Part shown: one piece after another, positions 1 through 10,698 of the stretch
Position numbering within the stretch: the stretch's first letter is position 1
Layout of the letters: every line of letters starts with the position of its first letter
Assembly: GCA_000708835.1 (NCBI GenBank)
Contig: DF237763.1
Span: forward strand, 1,153-31,116
Source: Klebsormidium nitens
Taxonomy: Eukaryota; Streptophyta; Klebsormidiophyceae; Klebsormidiales; Klebsormidiaceae
Direction of reading: 5' to 3'
DNA: 29,964 nucleotides
Position numbers and translations under genes: made by a program
Notes under the pieces: generated by a model
Told to the model about the DNA's origin: nothing
The model's input: the letters and a program-made list of their open reading frames with translations, nothing else
The model's database searches: none

Positions 1-594
1 GGACGCACAACTTTACCATTACCATTCAGTCTTGCCATACCATTACCGAGTACTCCATAAATTGCGGCGATTTATGCGGGCGTGAGTGAGACCTCCCGCG
101 AAAAAATAGGGGATAGAATTACTGCTAATTATCCATGAATTATAAAAGTTTTAATTAAGTCTTTACGGGTGCAATATATATACATAGTATAGCGCTCGAT
201 CAAAAGTCGCCGCCCAAGTTGTTACACCAATTTACAAGCTGAGCAATATGGCGTATGAAAAATACTCGGAAAATATGTAATGATTGCCTTTAATACAATT
301 GTAGAAGTACCAAGAAATAGCAAAGCACGTCATGCAGGTTTATTGGTAAGAAGCGTCGCGTTGCAGTTCTGCAGCGGCATGGAAAGAGCCTCAGAAGGTC
401 GACTTGAAAACCCTTAATGGTATAATGGACCCAATAATGCGGCTCTCTGGGTGTGTGACGTGTCAATAAACTTGGGTTTTATATATATAAATTGAAGCTC
501 AAATTCCGGCGGCAGTCGTTCGCGCGTATATCGATTAAAATTCATGTGTTCAATGTATTTTATCTACCAACGTCAGCGAATGACGTCCGTACCG

Positions 595-673
595 AACTCT
601 CAGAGTTCCGAATATTTTCTCGGATTTGTCAAACTCTCCAAGTTTTTTCTTGAACTCTCCTAGCAAACTCTCC
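595..673 (+). repeat. Cluster of AACTCTC(C) motifs
   Basis: The heptamer AACTCTC occurs at 595-601 and recurs, followed by C, near 632, 653 and 666. Spacings are irregular (about 37, 21 and 13 bases). The first copy also forms a short hairpin with the following GAGTTC. It could be a degenerate minisatellite or a cluster of protein-binding sites. Function is unknown. Confidence 0.5.
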
Positions 674-723
674 TAATGGCAGGTCTCCTAATTAATTGAT
701 TTTGATTTATATTTTCTTGAATG

Positions 724-765
724 TGATTCTTAATTATTTGATTTTGATTCTTAATTGTTTGATTT
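724..765 (+). repeat. 21-bp tandem repeat, two copies
   Basis: Bases 724-744 and 745-765 are adjacent 21-base copies that differ at one position (A or G at the 13th base). Related TTGATTTTGAT fragments lie on both sides, between about 696 and 815, so this is the best-preserved core of a longer AT-rich degenerate tandem array. Confidence 0.75.
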
Positions 766-880
766 TGTTTCAAAATTTTATCAATTTGATTCCAAATTTT
801 AGCAATTTGATGTTGATCTCAAATTATTGCAACGTTTGCGCTGCCATCCCGCAGCCCCGCAATCTGAGCTTGGTGAGCGC

Positions 881-1261
881 TGGGCCTAGTTTTGACGCTC
901 GCAAAGTTCCACATCGGATCATCGGTACCGTGAATTGAGTCGCGTGGCATTATCTACGGCCGTCGCCGATTTTCGGAGGTTCAAAGTCAAATTTTCGGAG
1001 GACTCGGCCGAGTCACTGCCACTGCCACTGACACAGTGACACTAGCCTAGGCTCGAGCCTAGCTAGGCTATAGCTAGCCTAGCTACTGAGTAGCCAGTGT
1101 CCGGACCCCGAATTTTCCGGCGCGCCGAACTCAAACTTAATTATATTTAGTCGCTAGTACTGCAAATCTGAGGCTCGGACCGCCGACCGGCCTGCCACGC
1201 GGCGAATCTCACGGTTCCGATGATCCGACGTGGAACTTTGCGAGCGTCAAAACTAGGCCCA
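881..1261. repeat. Long inverted repeat with nested hairpins (foldback-like element)
   Basis: The left arm, 881-949, reads nearly the same as the reverse complement of 1193-1261. The first 53 bases match with two mismatches, and the similarity continues with small gaps to the CGCGTGGCA at the inner ends. The spacer of about 243 bases holds a perfect 14-bp palindrome (1001-1014), three CACTGC-type units, a perfect 16-bp palindrome (1047-1062) and an 11-bp-arm hairpin with a 4-base loop (1060-1085). There is no transposase. The structure suits a foldback or MITE-like non-autonomous element, but I could not identify target-site duplications. Confidence 0.7.
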
Positions 1262-1351
1262 CTTTGAGAAATCAGATCCCTTATGCGTCCGATCGCCTCG
1301 CGCCGGACCGGCCGCGTACCGCGTTTCGCGGAGAAGCAATGCACGCTTGAG

Positions 1352-2223
1352 TCTACGTGACGGTAGCCAGTCACTACAATAAAGGCATGTGAGTTTCATT
1401 TGATGCGATGGCGACTTTGATATCGCTTGGCCACGACCATTCATATTGTTCTTACTGAATTGCTGACGGTTGCTGTTGTTTTTGCAGCTTTTGGTATGTC
1501 ATTGGGCTCAATGAACGGGCAATGAACTCAATGACTACTAAGGTAAGTTCACGGTTGAAGGAGAACATTTTTGCGAACGCGATGGGCCATGAAGTTCAAT
1601 GGAGTTACATGGGAATCGATCCCTCGGTCCAATGGCGCCTCCAGCTTTCTCTATAGGCAAATTGTAGCAATGTCTCATCAAGACGAGACATGCCAGCGCG
1701 AAGTGAGAATCCATCATCAACTGCGGCTTTTATGAAGTCTCACTGCGCCTTGAACTTGTCCGACCTAATCCCTGAACTTAAAGGTATCTTGATATAGAGA
1801 CTACACGATCGACGGTAGCGCAGCACATATCTGCTCTGTCATTTCCTAGTACCAAACTTGGAACATGCCGAGACGTAAGATTTTTGATTGGCAACGGGCC
1901 ATGCCTGCCAATATTAAGAAGTTCCACGTGACCTATGAATGTTTATTGCAAATGATCACATTCAATCGAGTCGGACATGGCAGATGCTTAAGTTCATAAA
2001 GTTGGCCACCCCAGCATTTTTCGAAAATCCTGTCCTTTGCCACGCACTGCTAGCGTCGACTCTTATGAATCTGTCCATGCTCAATCGACAAATCAATAAT
2101 TTCGAAAGGTCGTTGTCGAGTGTTTGCCAATATATACAAGCCTTCGATCTGACCACTACGATGAGAATCAATGATTGTCGACACGGAAAGCATATGACCT
2201 ACGAACGGGTTGGGGCGTCCTGA
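1352..2223 (+). CDS. Weak candidate for a split gene, unrecognised
   Basis: I do not recognise the product. Five segments chain in one frame through GT-AG sites: 1352-1388, 1488-1542, 1657-1783, 1850-1874 and 1971-2223, ending in TGA. The second segment has a T-rich tract with CAG before it and a textbook AAG|GTAAGT donor after it. The last segment is open for about 84 codons and encodes a hydrophobic, helix-like stretch (around LATPAFFENPVLCHALLAS). The first and last acceptors have poor pyrimidine tracts, and no start codon was found. Open segments of this size arise by chance in this composition, so this may be noncoding or a gene remnant. Confidence 0.22.
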
Positions 2224-2675
2224 GATGCCGCCTCTCATCATGCGTACGATATAGAGGTAAAAGGAAGGCATCTCGTCATGCTTCAGACGTAGAGGTTTAG
2301 TTGGTCAACTTGCAGTGACGTTCCACCGAAGATTGAATCTCGATAGTGAACCGCAATATTCTATACATGATACAAAAGCAGACGATTGTCTCGTTTCTAC
2401 CCTCGAAAACACCTTCAGACCGTTGCTTGATCGAAGTTCAGACCTTCAGATCTTACCAGAATCCACGGACCTATCTGGCACGATAGTACTTCGCCGACCC
2501 GACCTTTGACCAAAGGAACCCGTCTTTCTCCACCTGGAGCTTTTCTGCTCAAGCACCCCGACTGTCTTCACGCCCCATACTTATTCATAGGCGGTCCGCC
2601 CATTGCCGCGCCCTGTCGCCCTGCATCCTCCTGCCCCCCACGGCTTCCCCCATCCCACCCATGTCGTGCGCGCGC
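2224..2675. other. Spacer downstream of NDC80
   Basis: No gene is visible. This is the 3' flank of the minus-strand NDC80 gene and presumably contains its 3' UTR. I did not see a TGTAA polyadenylation motif (TTACA on the plus strand) in it. Composition shifts from mixed to strongly C-rich in the last 100 bases. Confidence 0.5.
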
Positions 2676-5600
2676 TCATGCTGCCTCGGGCTGCAGGTCG
2701 CGCACCATGGCATTGGCGATGCCGTGCACGCGCGCGAGCGTCTCCTGAATGTACGCCTTGTGGCTCATCAGCAGGTCCAGCGCGGCCAGCACCTGCCCCG
2801 TCACCGCCTCGCGCTCCGCGGCCGCCCCCGCGCGCACCTCCGCCAGCTCCGCCACCAGCGCCTGCAGCACCCGGGCAAGAGCGGCTGCCTTTAGATGCAG
2901 TCGGAGGGTTCCTCTGTGACCGACTTCCAAGGGTGCATCAGGGGTTTCGGCGCACAGGTTGTGCCAGCCGGAAGGCACGTTCGACGACGAGAGTGAAAAA
3001 CTGCGTTCCGCAAGATCTACTACCCACAGCAATCTCGAGAAGAAGCATCCCCGGAGCTGTCGGACTGGGCTGCCGGCTCTGGATTCCTCCGCTCTAGGAA
3101 TGCCCGTTCTGTCATGCGTATGCGGCCGCTCTCACCTGGTGTCGTTGGTCCGCGTGGTGCAGGTCCGCCCCGGTGCTGCTGCCCAGCTGCTGCAGGAGCT
3201 CCTCCGTGGCCGCAACCTCGGCCGCCATGCCGCGCACCTCGCCCTCCCCGCGCTCCTTCTCCGCCCGGCACGCAGCCTCCACCTGCACCCACGGCGCCAA
3301 ACGCGCACTCGGTCACATGCCGCGCAATCATGCCAACGGTCAACAAATTGCCCCTACCGTTGACCTCGTGCATGAAGAAGGCTTTCGTTGTACGATTCGC
3401 ATTCTATTGCCGTGGCCCTGCGGCCTGCCTTCTCTTGCATAATATTCAGTACGCTCACCTTTCTAAGCGCGGCCTCGCGTTGCGCCACAGCGTCCTGTTT
3501 CTCGCTCACTGCCTCCTCGCTGCCGTCCTGCGCCTCGGCCAGACCGAGCACCTCCGCCTGAGCCGCCCTGCACCAAAACCCAAAATCCAGACTATTATTC
3601 TGCCCCACAAGAACACGGGAACACCACGCTCGATGAAGATGCCCGGGTCCAAAAGCAACAGAAGTGCTGTTTGCGCATGGTGGGCGCTCGCACCTGGTCT
3701 TGGAGGTGTAGGCGTCCTTGATGGCGGCCAGCGCGGGCTTGATGACCCCCTTGAGGTCGCCGGAGAGCATGTCTTCGGGCCGCGCAGCGCGCGCATGCAA
3801 GGTCAGCTCGAACTGCAGCCCGCCCGCGCGCTTGGCGTCGGAAGGGAGCACCTTGAGCCGGTCCCCTGCCGCGTGATACGAGCGCACGGCGCCCTCCAGC
3901 TCCTCCAGATGCCGGGACAGCTGCACACGGGCACAGCGCCATCAATCAGCACGCCAATGGGCCCCAGGCTTATACAAGAGGTAGCCAGATCACGCACGAG
4001 GTGAAGGTGCACGCAAGAAGAGTGGAAAGCATTCGAAGTCAATCACAAAGAAACCAAAACAGGTTGCTGCTCGTTAAACCAGTCAGTTCCTGTGATACGC
4101 GTACCTGGACCTCCGCCTGCCAGACGTCCTTCTCGAGGCGGTCCTTCTGCGCGGTCACGGTGCGCAGGACCTCCTCCACCTTGAGCTTCTCCTTGCTCAT
4201 GCGGGCCACGTCCTCCGCGTTGATCGACTGGACACACACAGACGCGCGCCGCTCTCAGGACACGGCCTCGACATTGACCTGCCCACTTCAACACGAACAG
4301 AAGCATTCAAGACACACCGCAGAGTGCCGCTCAATAGCCAGCAACTTGGAGATCCGGCTAGTCTTTCGAGGCTTGGCTCAGTGTTTCTAGTGTTACCTGT
4401 GCTGCAACGCGCGCGGTGAGGTCCTGATTCTCGGCCGCAACCGCGGCGAGCTCGGTGCGCTTGGCGGCCAGGTCGGCGGTCTTCTCGTCCACCTTCTTGC
4501 GCAGCATGTCCCCATGCGCCTGCAGGTTCCTGCACCGCATGCCAGGGCAGCCCGCGTCAGCCGCGGCAACAGCGAGGTCACACAGCATCCAACAACAGCA
4601 CACACCACCCATAAGTTCCAGGATTTGACTGCGAATGGCCACCTCAAGATGGACTCTGCAGCCGCAGCCCATCTAGAAAGAAGCACAATCAAGGCTGGGC
4701 TGGCTAAGGGTTGCAGAGGTCGGAGCAGTGACTCTGCCGATCGAGAGAAGGCCCGCCTACTCTATGAGCTTGCGGAATTTGCCAACATCGCTGATGAGGT
4801 TCTCGCGCTTCCTCTCGAGCTCCTCCAGGGGCGCCGGCTGGGTGCGCGCCGCATCCAGCTCCGCGCGCAGGGCCGTGTTGGCCGCCTCCAGACGCTCAAT
4901 GTCCACCCCGGTCTCGGCATCTCGGACCTGTGCACAGATCCAATCATCAAAGGTCGACAACAGCAAAGCGGTCATATCTTCTAGCAGTGGAACAAGCAGC
5001 TGGGACACTGCTAGTCGTACAATATGCAGACGGTGGGAAGAAGAGTGGTGTTGCAGCGCGGCTCACCTCAAACTGTTGGGCGAGCTGTTCGTCGAGGAGG
5101 CTGGCATCGGCGTCGCGCGCCTCGCCCTCAAGAAAGAGCCGGTACGACTGCTCCACGTACTCCAGAAACAGGCGCTGCCCCGACTCGTCGAATGCGTCGC
5201 GCTCTTTGGCAGCGATGGCGCGCTCCTCGTAGTTGAGCAGGTCCACCAGCCTGCGCCGCAGCACACACCAGGCCTCAGAAATCAGCCTTTAAAACAAGTT
5301 AACAAACGAGGCTCCAGCATCAGCATCAGGACCGAGGTTACTTGCCCTCAAGTCCACACTGAGTCATGTTGGTAAGGAAAACTGGTTTGAACTTGATTTG
5401 AACAAGCAACTGATGGCAGCGGCATGGAGAAAGTTTACCACATGTGGCGGGGTGGCTCACCAGGCGAGGGCTGCTAGCAGGGCGGGCCAGGTGTGGGGGG
5501 AGCCAACGGCCTGCAGTGCGCTCTTGCTGATCTGGAACGGGTACCGCAGCCGCTTGAACACCAGCGGCACCTCGTCTTCAATCTGCACAATGAGGAGCCT

Positions 5601-6355
5601 TGACGGTATGAGAGTCACAACGTGCAGCGGACAGTAACCCCTCCAGGTGAACAGAGCCGTTGGCGCCAGTATTGTCGCTCATATCACTTTGAGAAAGGTA
5701 GAGGCATCACCTTGGGCCCGAACTTGATGTTGGTGTCGACCTTGTGGAAGAGGAACTGCACAATGTGGAGGAACTCCTTGCTGGTGGGCGTGCTCAGCAG
5801 CTTCTCGCTGATGGCGTGGTTGTACCCGTGGTTGGTCAGGTATGTGATCAGGCTGCGTATGCACGCCTTCTGGAAGCCCTTGTCTGCTAGCGGCCGCGGG
5901 TCGTTCTTTGCCTGCGGCCGGCTCCCAAAGATGCTCGACCTGCCACGCACCCACAATCCCCCAATCAAAGTCTGTGCCAGCAGCATCTCCTGTGCAGCCT
6001 CCAATACTGTGGCAGTCTACACAACAGATGACAGCTAGATGGCTGCCTACCAACCAATTAGCGGGCCTGCACGGTGGCCAGCACCAGTTGCTCCGTGTTT
6101 GTTCAGACTTGTGTTGCCCTGCTTGTATGCTCACCTGCGCGGCACCATGGAGCCTCGCGGCTGGCCTGCGGAAAGGCGCGCCTGGTTGCTGGCATCCTGC
6201 AGAGGAGCGCGTGTGCTGAAGGAACCGGGGCCCACTGTCAGCCGCTTGTTCTTGGCGGCCGCAGTCTGGCTAACTCGCGCCGGCCCCGTGCTCTGGCGCG
6301 AGTTCATCTGGCTCGCCTCCAAGGTGCCCAGAGTCGTGCGCCGCTGCAGGCTCAT
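2676..6355 (-). CDS. NDC80: Kinetochore protein NDC80 (HEC1), 11 exons, 615 aa
   Basis: Subunit of the four-protein NDC80 complex at the outer kinetochore, which binds microtubules during chromosome segregation. Exons in transcript order: 6355-6135, 5939-5711, 5582-5461, 5250-5067, 4927-4761, 4529-4397, 4227-4105, 3920-3694, 3567-3459, 3282-3136, 2861-2676. All junctions are GT-AG and phase-consistent. Residues 1-85 form a basic Ser/Thr-rich tail that begins MSLQRRTTLG. Residues about 86-195 are the calponin-homology-like head, with the family hallmarks NDPRPLADKGFQKACIRSL and LRYPFQISKSALQAVGSPHT followed by TWPALLAALAWLVDLL. The rest is mostly heptad-rich coiled coil. Length is normal for the family (human 642 aa). 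The frame stays open upstream of the chosen Met to 6622, so an earlier start is possible; the chosen one fits a typical NDC80 tail. The last acceptor, before ALVAELAEV, is the least certain. The gene is divergent from the PP2C gene. Confidence 0.95.
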
Positions 6356-7137
6356 GGGAAGGAAACGCACGGCACACAAGGGAGGGCCAGAAGGGGCGGG
6401 GGAGGAGAAGCACGCAGCACCACGTGATGGGAATGTCCAGAAGATCGAGCCCCGCTGTTGCAACAGTCGGACGCAAATGCTGATCAAAGTTCTCAGCGGA
6501 CTCTCATGACTCATGAGCTGAGCCTGTGAACTTGAAGTTGAAGCGGGAATTTCATATGCAGTCCACAATCGAACGGTGAAATGATCTACGGTAGACATCC
6601 TATCGACGGCGTCCAGTGACACACTGCTGAAGTACCGGCTACTGATCCTCCTTTCATACTGAAAGTTTCATCTCTCACCTAGTTGCCGGAACGTGATCAT
6701 CCTTGCCTGCAGCGCGCCGCGGCCCGGCCAGGTGGGCCCTCTGCCAGTGCACGCTCTGGAGACTGGTGCCAGGCTAGCTAGACTACCTATCTAGTCTAGC
6801 GACTCTAGCCTCTGCCAGTCCGGTCAGCAGTGTCAGCCGCCTGTCTCGCGAAGGATGAAGCAAGTTCTGGCATTCTGATTATGGGTTCCTGCTACAGGTT
6901 GAGTCCCTGGGCCTTAGGCTGGGGTGTTGCCAGGGTGTTGCAGAACCGAGCTCTGGTGTAGAGACGCTGTGTGAGTGTTTGTGGCGTTTTAAAAAGACTG
7001 TGCGCATCATTGTCAACGTTTTCAGCTCGGGCCATCACCACCCGGCTGGTCACACGGATCTGAGGCTCTCTTTGGAAGATCGTAAGGCCCCTGCTGTTGT
7101 GCCCTTTCTGTTGCGTGGGCTCCCCGGGGGGGTGCCC
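6356..7137. promoter_or_regulatory. Shared 5' region of the divergent NDC80 and PP2C genes
   Basis: These 782 bases separate two start codons that point away from each other, so both promoters and 5' UTRs must lie here. A purine-rich block with GGGGCGGGGGAGGAG (about 6393-6407), pyrimidine-rich on the NDC80 strand, lies some 40 bases before the NDC80 start. A CTAG-rich hairpin sits in the middle at 6777-6800. No clear TATA box was seen. Function as a promoter is inferred from position only. Confidence 0.55.
6777..6800. repeat. CTAG-rich hairpin in the divergent promoter
   Basis: Arms GCTAGACTA and TAGTCTAGC are perfectly complementary over 9 bp, with a 6-base loop. Further CTAG units flank it (AGGCTAGCTA before, GACTCTAGCC after). 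It could be a binding site for a dimeric factor or a remnant of a small repeat. Confidence 0.6.
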
Positions 7138-10100
7138 ATGTCCGTGCTGCTTGCGGCAGCTCCTGCGGCCGGCAGCCTGCCCGCGGATGTCGACAAGGAC
7201 GAGGCCCCTAGCGGGTGGGGGGAGGAGGCGGTGATTGTCAGCCATGGCGTGGCGGAGCAGAGCAAGAAGGGGGAGGACTTCTGGATCGCAAAGTGCAATG
7301 TGGAGCGCGCCCCAGGGCAGACCTTCAATGTGTACGGGGTAAGCGGCACGGCAAGCGAGGCAGGCGGAAGCAAGCGAGAGGGGTAGTGGCTGTCGGGCAA
7401 AAACTTTACCTTTGGTGATCAGGGGAGAGGGACACCAGCATTGCGCCTCATGTTGCAGACAGCGCCTAGCCTCTGGTAATTCTTGAGAAGCAAACCAGCG
7501 AGTCGAGCATGGCCATGATCTGATGACTGTCACCTCGCTGGCCGCCGTGCAGGCATGCCCCTTAGCAATTGGAAAGGACATCGTGTTGGTGATTCTCTTC
7601 TGCGGATTGGCGAATGCCAGGAGAGTATGGAGGCTGTATCTGATTTTGTGATTGACTGGTTTGTATATTGTGGACTTCTGTATCCAGCCAAGGTTGTGGC
7701 GTAGCTGATGCATCTCGGCACTCCCTGGCAGTGGCCTCCCGGCAGAGCATGTGACGCTCGTCTGCGGCAGCCGGGAGTGCACATGTCACGCCTTTCACAG
7801 CTGGCCTCGCTTCCTATCTCAACCTTCCCCCACCTTCCCGCTGGGCTTGACTGCTTGCTTGCTTGGGGTGGCAGATCTTTGATGGCCACAACGGCCACCA
7901 GGCGTCGGCGTTCAGCCGGGAGCACCTGCTCAACTTTGTGCTCAACGCCATCCCCTCCGGGCTCAGCCGCGACGACTGGCTCGCCTCCCTGCCACGCGCG
8001 CTCGTCATCGGCTTCCTCAAGGCCGACACGGAGTTCAACCTCGTAGGTAAGCGGCCTTCACAGCACCCCACCCTTTCTTGGAGCCCGCCGAGAGGCACTT
8101 CTCTCTCCCCTTCGGTTCGCGCAGACGGCTGCGGCCCCCCTCGCAGGGCCACAGCCTAGCTTCCCTGTTTGGGCTGTATAATGAGGCTGGCGTGTGTGGT
8201 GCGTGCAGAGCGGCGCGCGGGCACGACGGCGACGCTGGTGGTGGTGGAGGGCAGCACCGTCACAGTGGCGTCCGTGGGGGACTCGCGCTGCATCCTGGAC
8301 ATGCCGGGGGGGAAGCCGGTGGCGCTCACAGTGGACCACCGCCTGGAGACCAACCGCGAGGAGTGAGTGCGAGTGTAGGGGGCTGGCACACAGGCAGGAC
8401 GTGGTGCTATGGGAGGCACGCAGGGATGTCCAGCATACATCTCGGAGGAAGATCCAGTTTGACGCTGGGCCTGCAGTGGTCCGTTGCGGGCAGCTCTGCT
8501 GCTTCTCTGCTCAAGTGGCCGGCCATGGCATGGTGGGGGTACGGCGACCTTCGAGTGCGCCTGCCGGCTGACCCCGTTGCGTCTGGTGTGTGCAGGGTGC
8601 ACCGGGTAGCCGCCAGTGGGGGCGAGATTGGGCGCCTTGAAACCCCTGATGGCCTCGAGGTGCGTCTCTCTCGACTTGCTGGACTTCGCTGAGGCAGGTC
8701 CCTTCCTTGTGCACTTACACTGCCGTCCGCAACTTGACAGGTCATACTAGGGGACTCCAGTTCTATGCCGCCCCTTGGCCGTCTTTCTTCCTCGTTTGAA
8801 GTGACTGTCTCGCTGTCCGCTTTGCCTGCCACCCTGACTCTGCTCCTCCTTGCTGCTGCCTGCCAGGTGGGCCCCTTGCGCGTGTGGCCGGGCGGGCTGT
8901 GCCTGTCGCGCTCCATTGGCGACAAGGACGTTGGCGACTACATTGTGCCCGTGCCGCATGTCAAGCAGATTCGGGTTAGTGATGTCGCTCTCTTGTCCCG
9001 TCATTGCAGTTGACATGCCTACACTCAAGTTTAAGGTGCACCTAGGGCTGCAGTCGCCCCCACCTGCCTGGTCCTCGGACTTGCCTCTCGCTGCCTGCCC
9101 GCTCGTCTGACCCAGGGGCTGTGGCTGTTGTGCAGCTGCCGCCGCAGGGGGGCCGCCTCATCCTGGCGTCAGACGGCGTGTGGGACGCTGTCAACAACGA
9201 GCGCGCCGCCAAGAGCTGTCGCGGGCAGGGGCCCAATCAGGCGGCCGCGCAGGTCATCAAGGTGCCCCCCCGCCCACAGGACCCTCAACACAGCGTGCTG
9301 CCATTGACAAGCAGAGTGGTGCTCCGGAGTATTACCAAATGGTGACCCCCTTTGGCATTGAAGGCTAGGACGGGCCCAGGAGATGCAGAGGCCTGGCTGC
9401 CAGTTTTCTTGTCGTTGGACTGGCTGTATTGCACCAGGCAGCACGCTGACGTGCGCTGCGCGATGAACGTGTGCAGGAGGCGCTGAGGGCACGGGGCCTG
9501 CGCGACGACACGACATGCCTCGTCATTGACGTCATGCCCCGTCACGACATGGTCCCCCCTGCGCCGCTCAAGAAAGCCAGCGCGCTCAAGCGCATGTTTA
9601 GGTGAGGCGTCTCTGGCCCCTTCCGACATCCCTGCTTTCTGTCCCTCCTGTACCTGCAGTCACCCGTAGTCGCTCAGCCAGCACTTCCTGGGGTGTGTGG
9701 CTCCTGATGGTGCCGCATGCTGCCTGCGCTGTGCTGATCCTGGTTGGTGCGGCCTGCAGCAGCAGCAAGCGGCGCGGCGCCAGCACAGGGGACCTGCAGG
9801 GCATGCAGGAAATCTTCGAGGCGACGGGGGCCGACTTCTTTGAGCGACTCGGTCGCGGCATGGAGACGTCGGTGCACGCAGGCGGGTGAGTGGGGGTGTC
9901 AGCGGCGGCCAACAGCGCGATCGACGGGCCGACTGACCTTCGCGTGCCGAGCTTCTGGCTGGGGCTGCGCAAGTTGGCCCAATTGCCCTCAGCTGCTGGC
10001 CTGGCCCGGTGCCTGGATTCCGCTTTGTAGAATGCAAGGTTTTGCTCATTGGTGCGCTCTTGTGCACTGCGCAGGTCCATCCTTTGCTCCATCTGTAAGA

Positions 10101-10660
10101 CGGACCTCACCCCGGGGGGCGTCAGCGTCCATGCAGGTCAGCATCGGGGAGCCTGAAGTAGAGTGCTTCAGTACCCGCGCTTCCAACCACGGTTGCTGCA
10201 AGATGTGGTCTGTGATAGGCAGGGCATCCCTTTTGCCTTTTATGGCTCTAGGTAGTAGTGAAACGCGTTGACTTTGAGCAAAGGCATGCAGTTTGGTATG
10301 TCTGGCGCCCGTCATCCGTCACCCCTACAAATCGTGGGAGTGACATCTCGTTTCTAACTTACAGGGAGCATCTTTGCCGCGGGCCCCATCCCGTGGCAAG
10401 GGCCCTTCATCTGCGCAAACTGTAAACGGGAGGCTCAAGGGGGGGGCGCCGGCTCGCCCCCGACCCCGGCGCGAGTGGTCAGCACAGGGACCATGCTGGC
10501 GGAGACGATTGAGGAGGAGCTGGCGGCATCGGAAGGACCAGTGGAGCAGATTGCCCGCCCGCCAACGATGGCAAGAACGCCCGAAGCAGGGGGAGGGCAT
10601 TACCATCAAAAGCAAAAGGAGGACCTGGAGCTGAGCCCGGGGGAAAACGGAGACAGGTGA
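7138..10660 (+). CDS. PP2C-type Ser/Thr protein phosphatase with C-terminal CxxC pair, 10 exons, 477 aa
   Basis: Metal-dependent (Mg/Mn) phosphatase that removes phosphate from Ser/Thr residues. Exons: 7138-7338, 7875-8046, 8209-8362, 8596-8659, 8867-8974, 9136-9261, 9477-9601, 9760-9885, 10075-10136, 10365-10660; all are phase-consistent GT-AG. Visible motifs: GEDF (45-48), DGHNG (70-74, in place of the common DGHGG), SVGDSR (146-151), DHR (167-169), SRSIGD (211-216), ASDGVWD (244-250) and RDDTTC (284-289). After the catalytic domain, CSIC (363-366) and CANC (396-399) could hold one zinc; the intervening VSVHAG and PWQGPF are typical of the land-plant PP2C group that includes Arabidopsis At1g47380. 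The tail is acidic and Glu-rich. The frame is open upstream to an ATG at 6979; I chose 7138 because plant relatives have a similar SVLL stretch close to their N-terminus. Acceptor choice at exon 8 is ambiguous within a CAG repeat. Substrate is unknown. Confidence 0.93.
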
Positions 10661-10693
10661 AAGGCAGTCTGAGGGGGAGACTGGAGATTGCTT

Positions 10694-10698
10694 TGTAA
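10694..10698 (+). terminator. TGTAA polyadenylation signal of the PP2C gene
   Basis: TGTAA lies 34 bases past the PP2C stop codon. In chlorophyte algae this pentamer is the usual polyadenylation signal, normally one to two dozen bases before the cleavage site. The position suits a short 3' UTR. Confidence 0.6.

Larger units (their letters stand above)
1..880. other. AT-rich intergenic flank
   Basis: I see no gene here. The stretch is AT-rich, with TA-alternating runs near 175-190 and 480-492 that could act as TATA-like elements, but nothing ties them to a transcript. Two repeat clusters inside it are listed separately. The frame open at 696-938 is a by-product of T-rich repeats, giving a Leu/Ile/Asn-rich peptide, and does not look coding. 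Confidence 0.6.

Noticed and set aside
480-492. TATATATATAAA as a promoter
   Set aside because: AT-rich surroundings make such a run likely by chance, and no gene start follows within a sensible distance.
3114-4004. Plus-strand open frame of 296 codons
   Set aside because: It is antisense to NDC80 exons 8-10 and the intervening introns. The Pro/Ala/Arg-rich translation is what G+C-rich coding DNA gives on the opposite strand.
6892-7782. Minus-strand open frame of 296 codons
   Set aside because: It overlaps PP2C exon 1 and intron 1 in antisense, matches no family I know, and the plus strand here carries clear PP2C coding sequence.
8078-8692. Plus-strand open frame of 204 codons
   Set aside because: It reads PP2C exons 3 and 4 and the introns between in the wrong frame; the correct frame contains SVGDSR and DHR.
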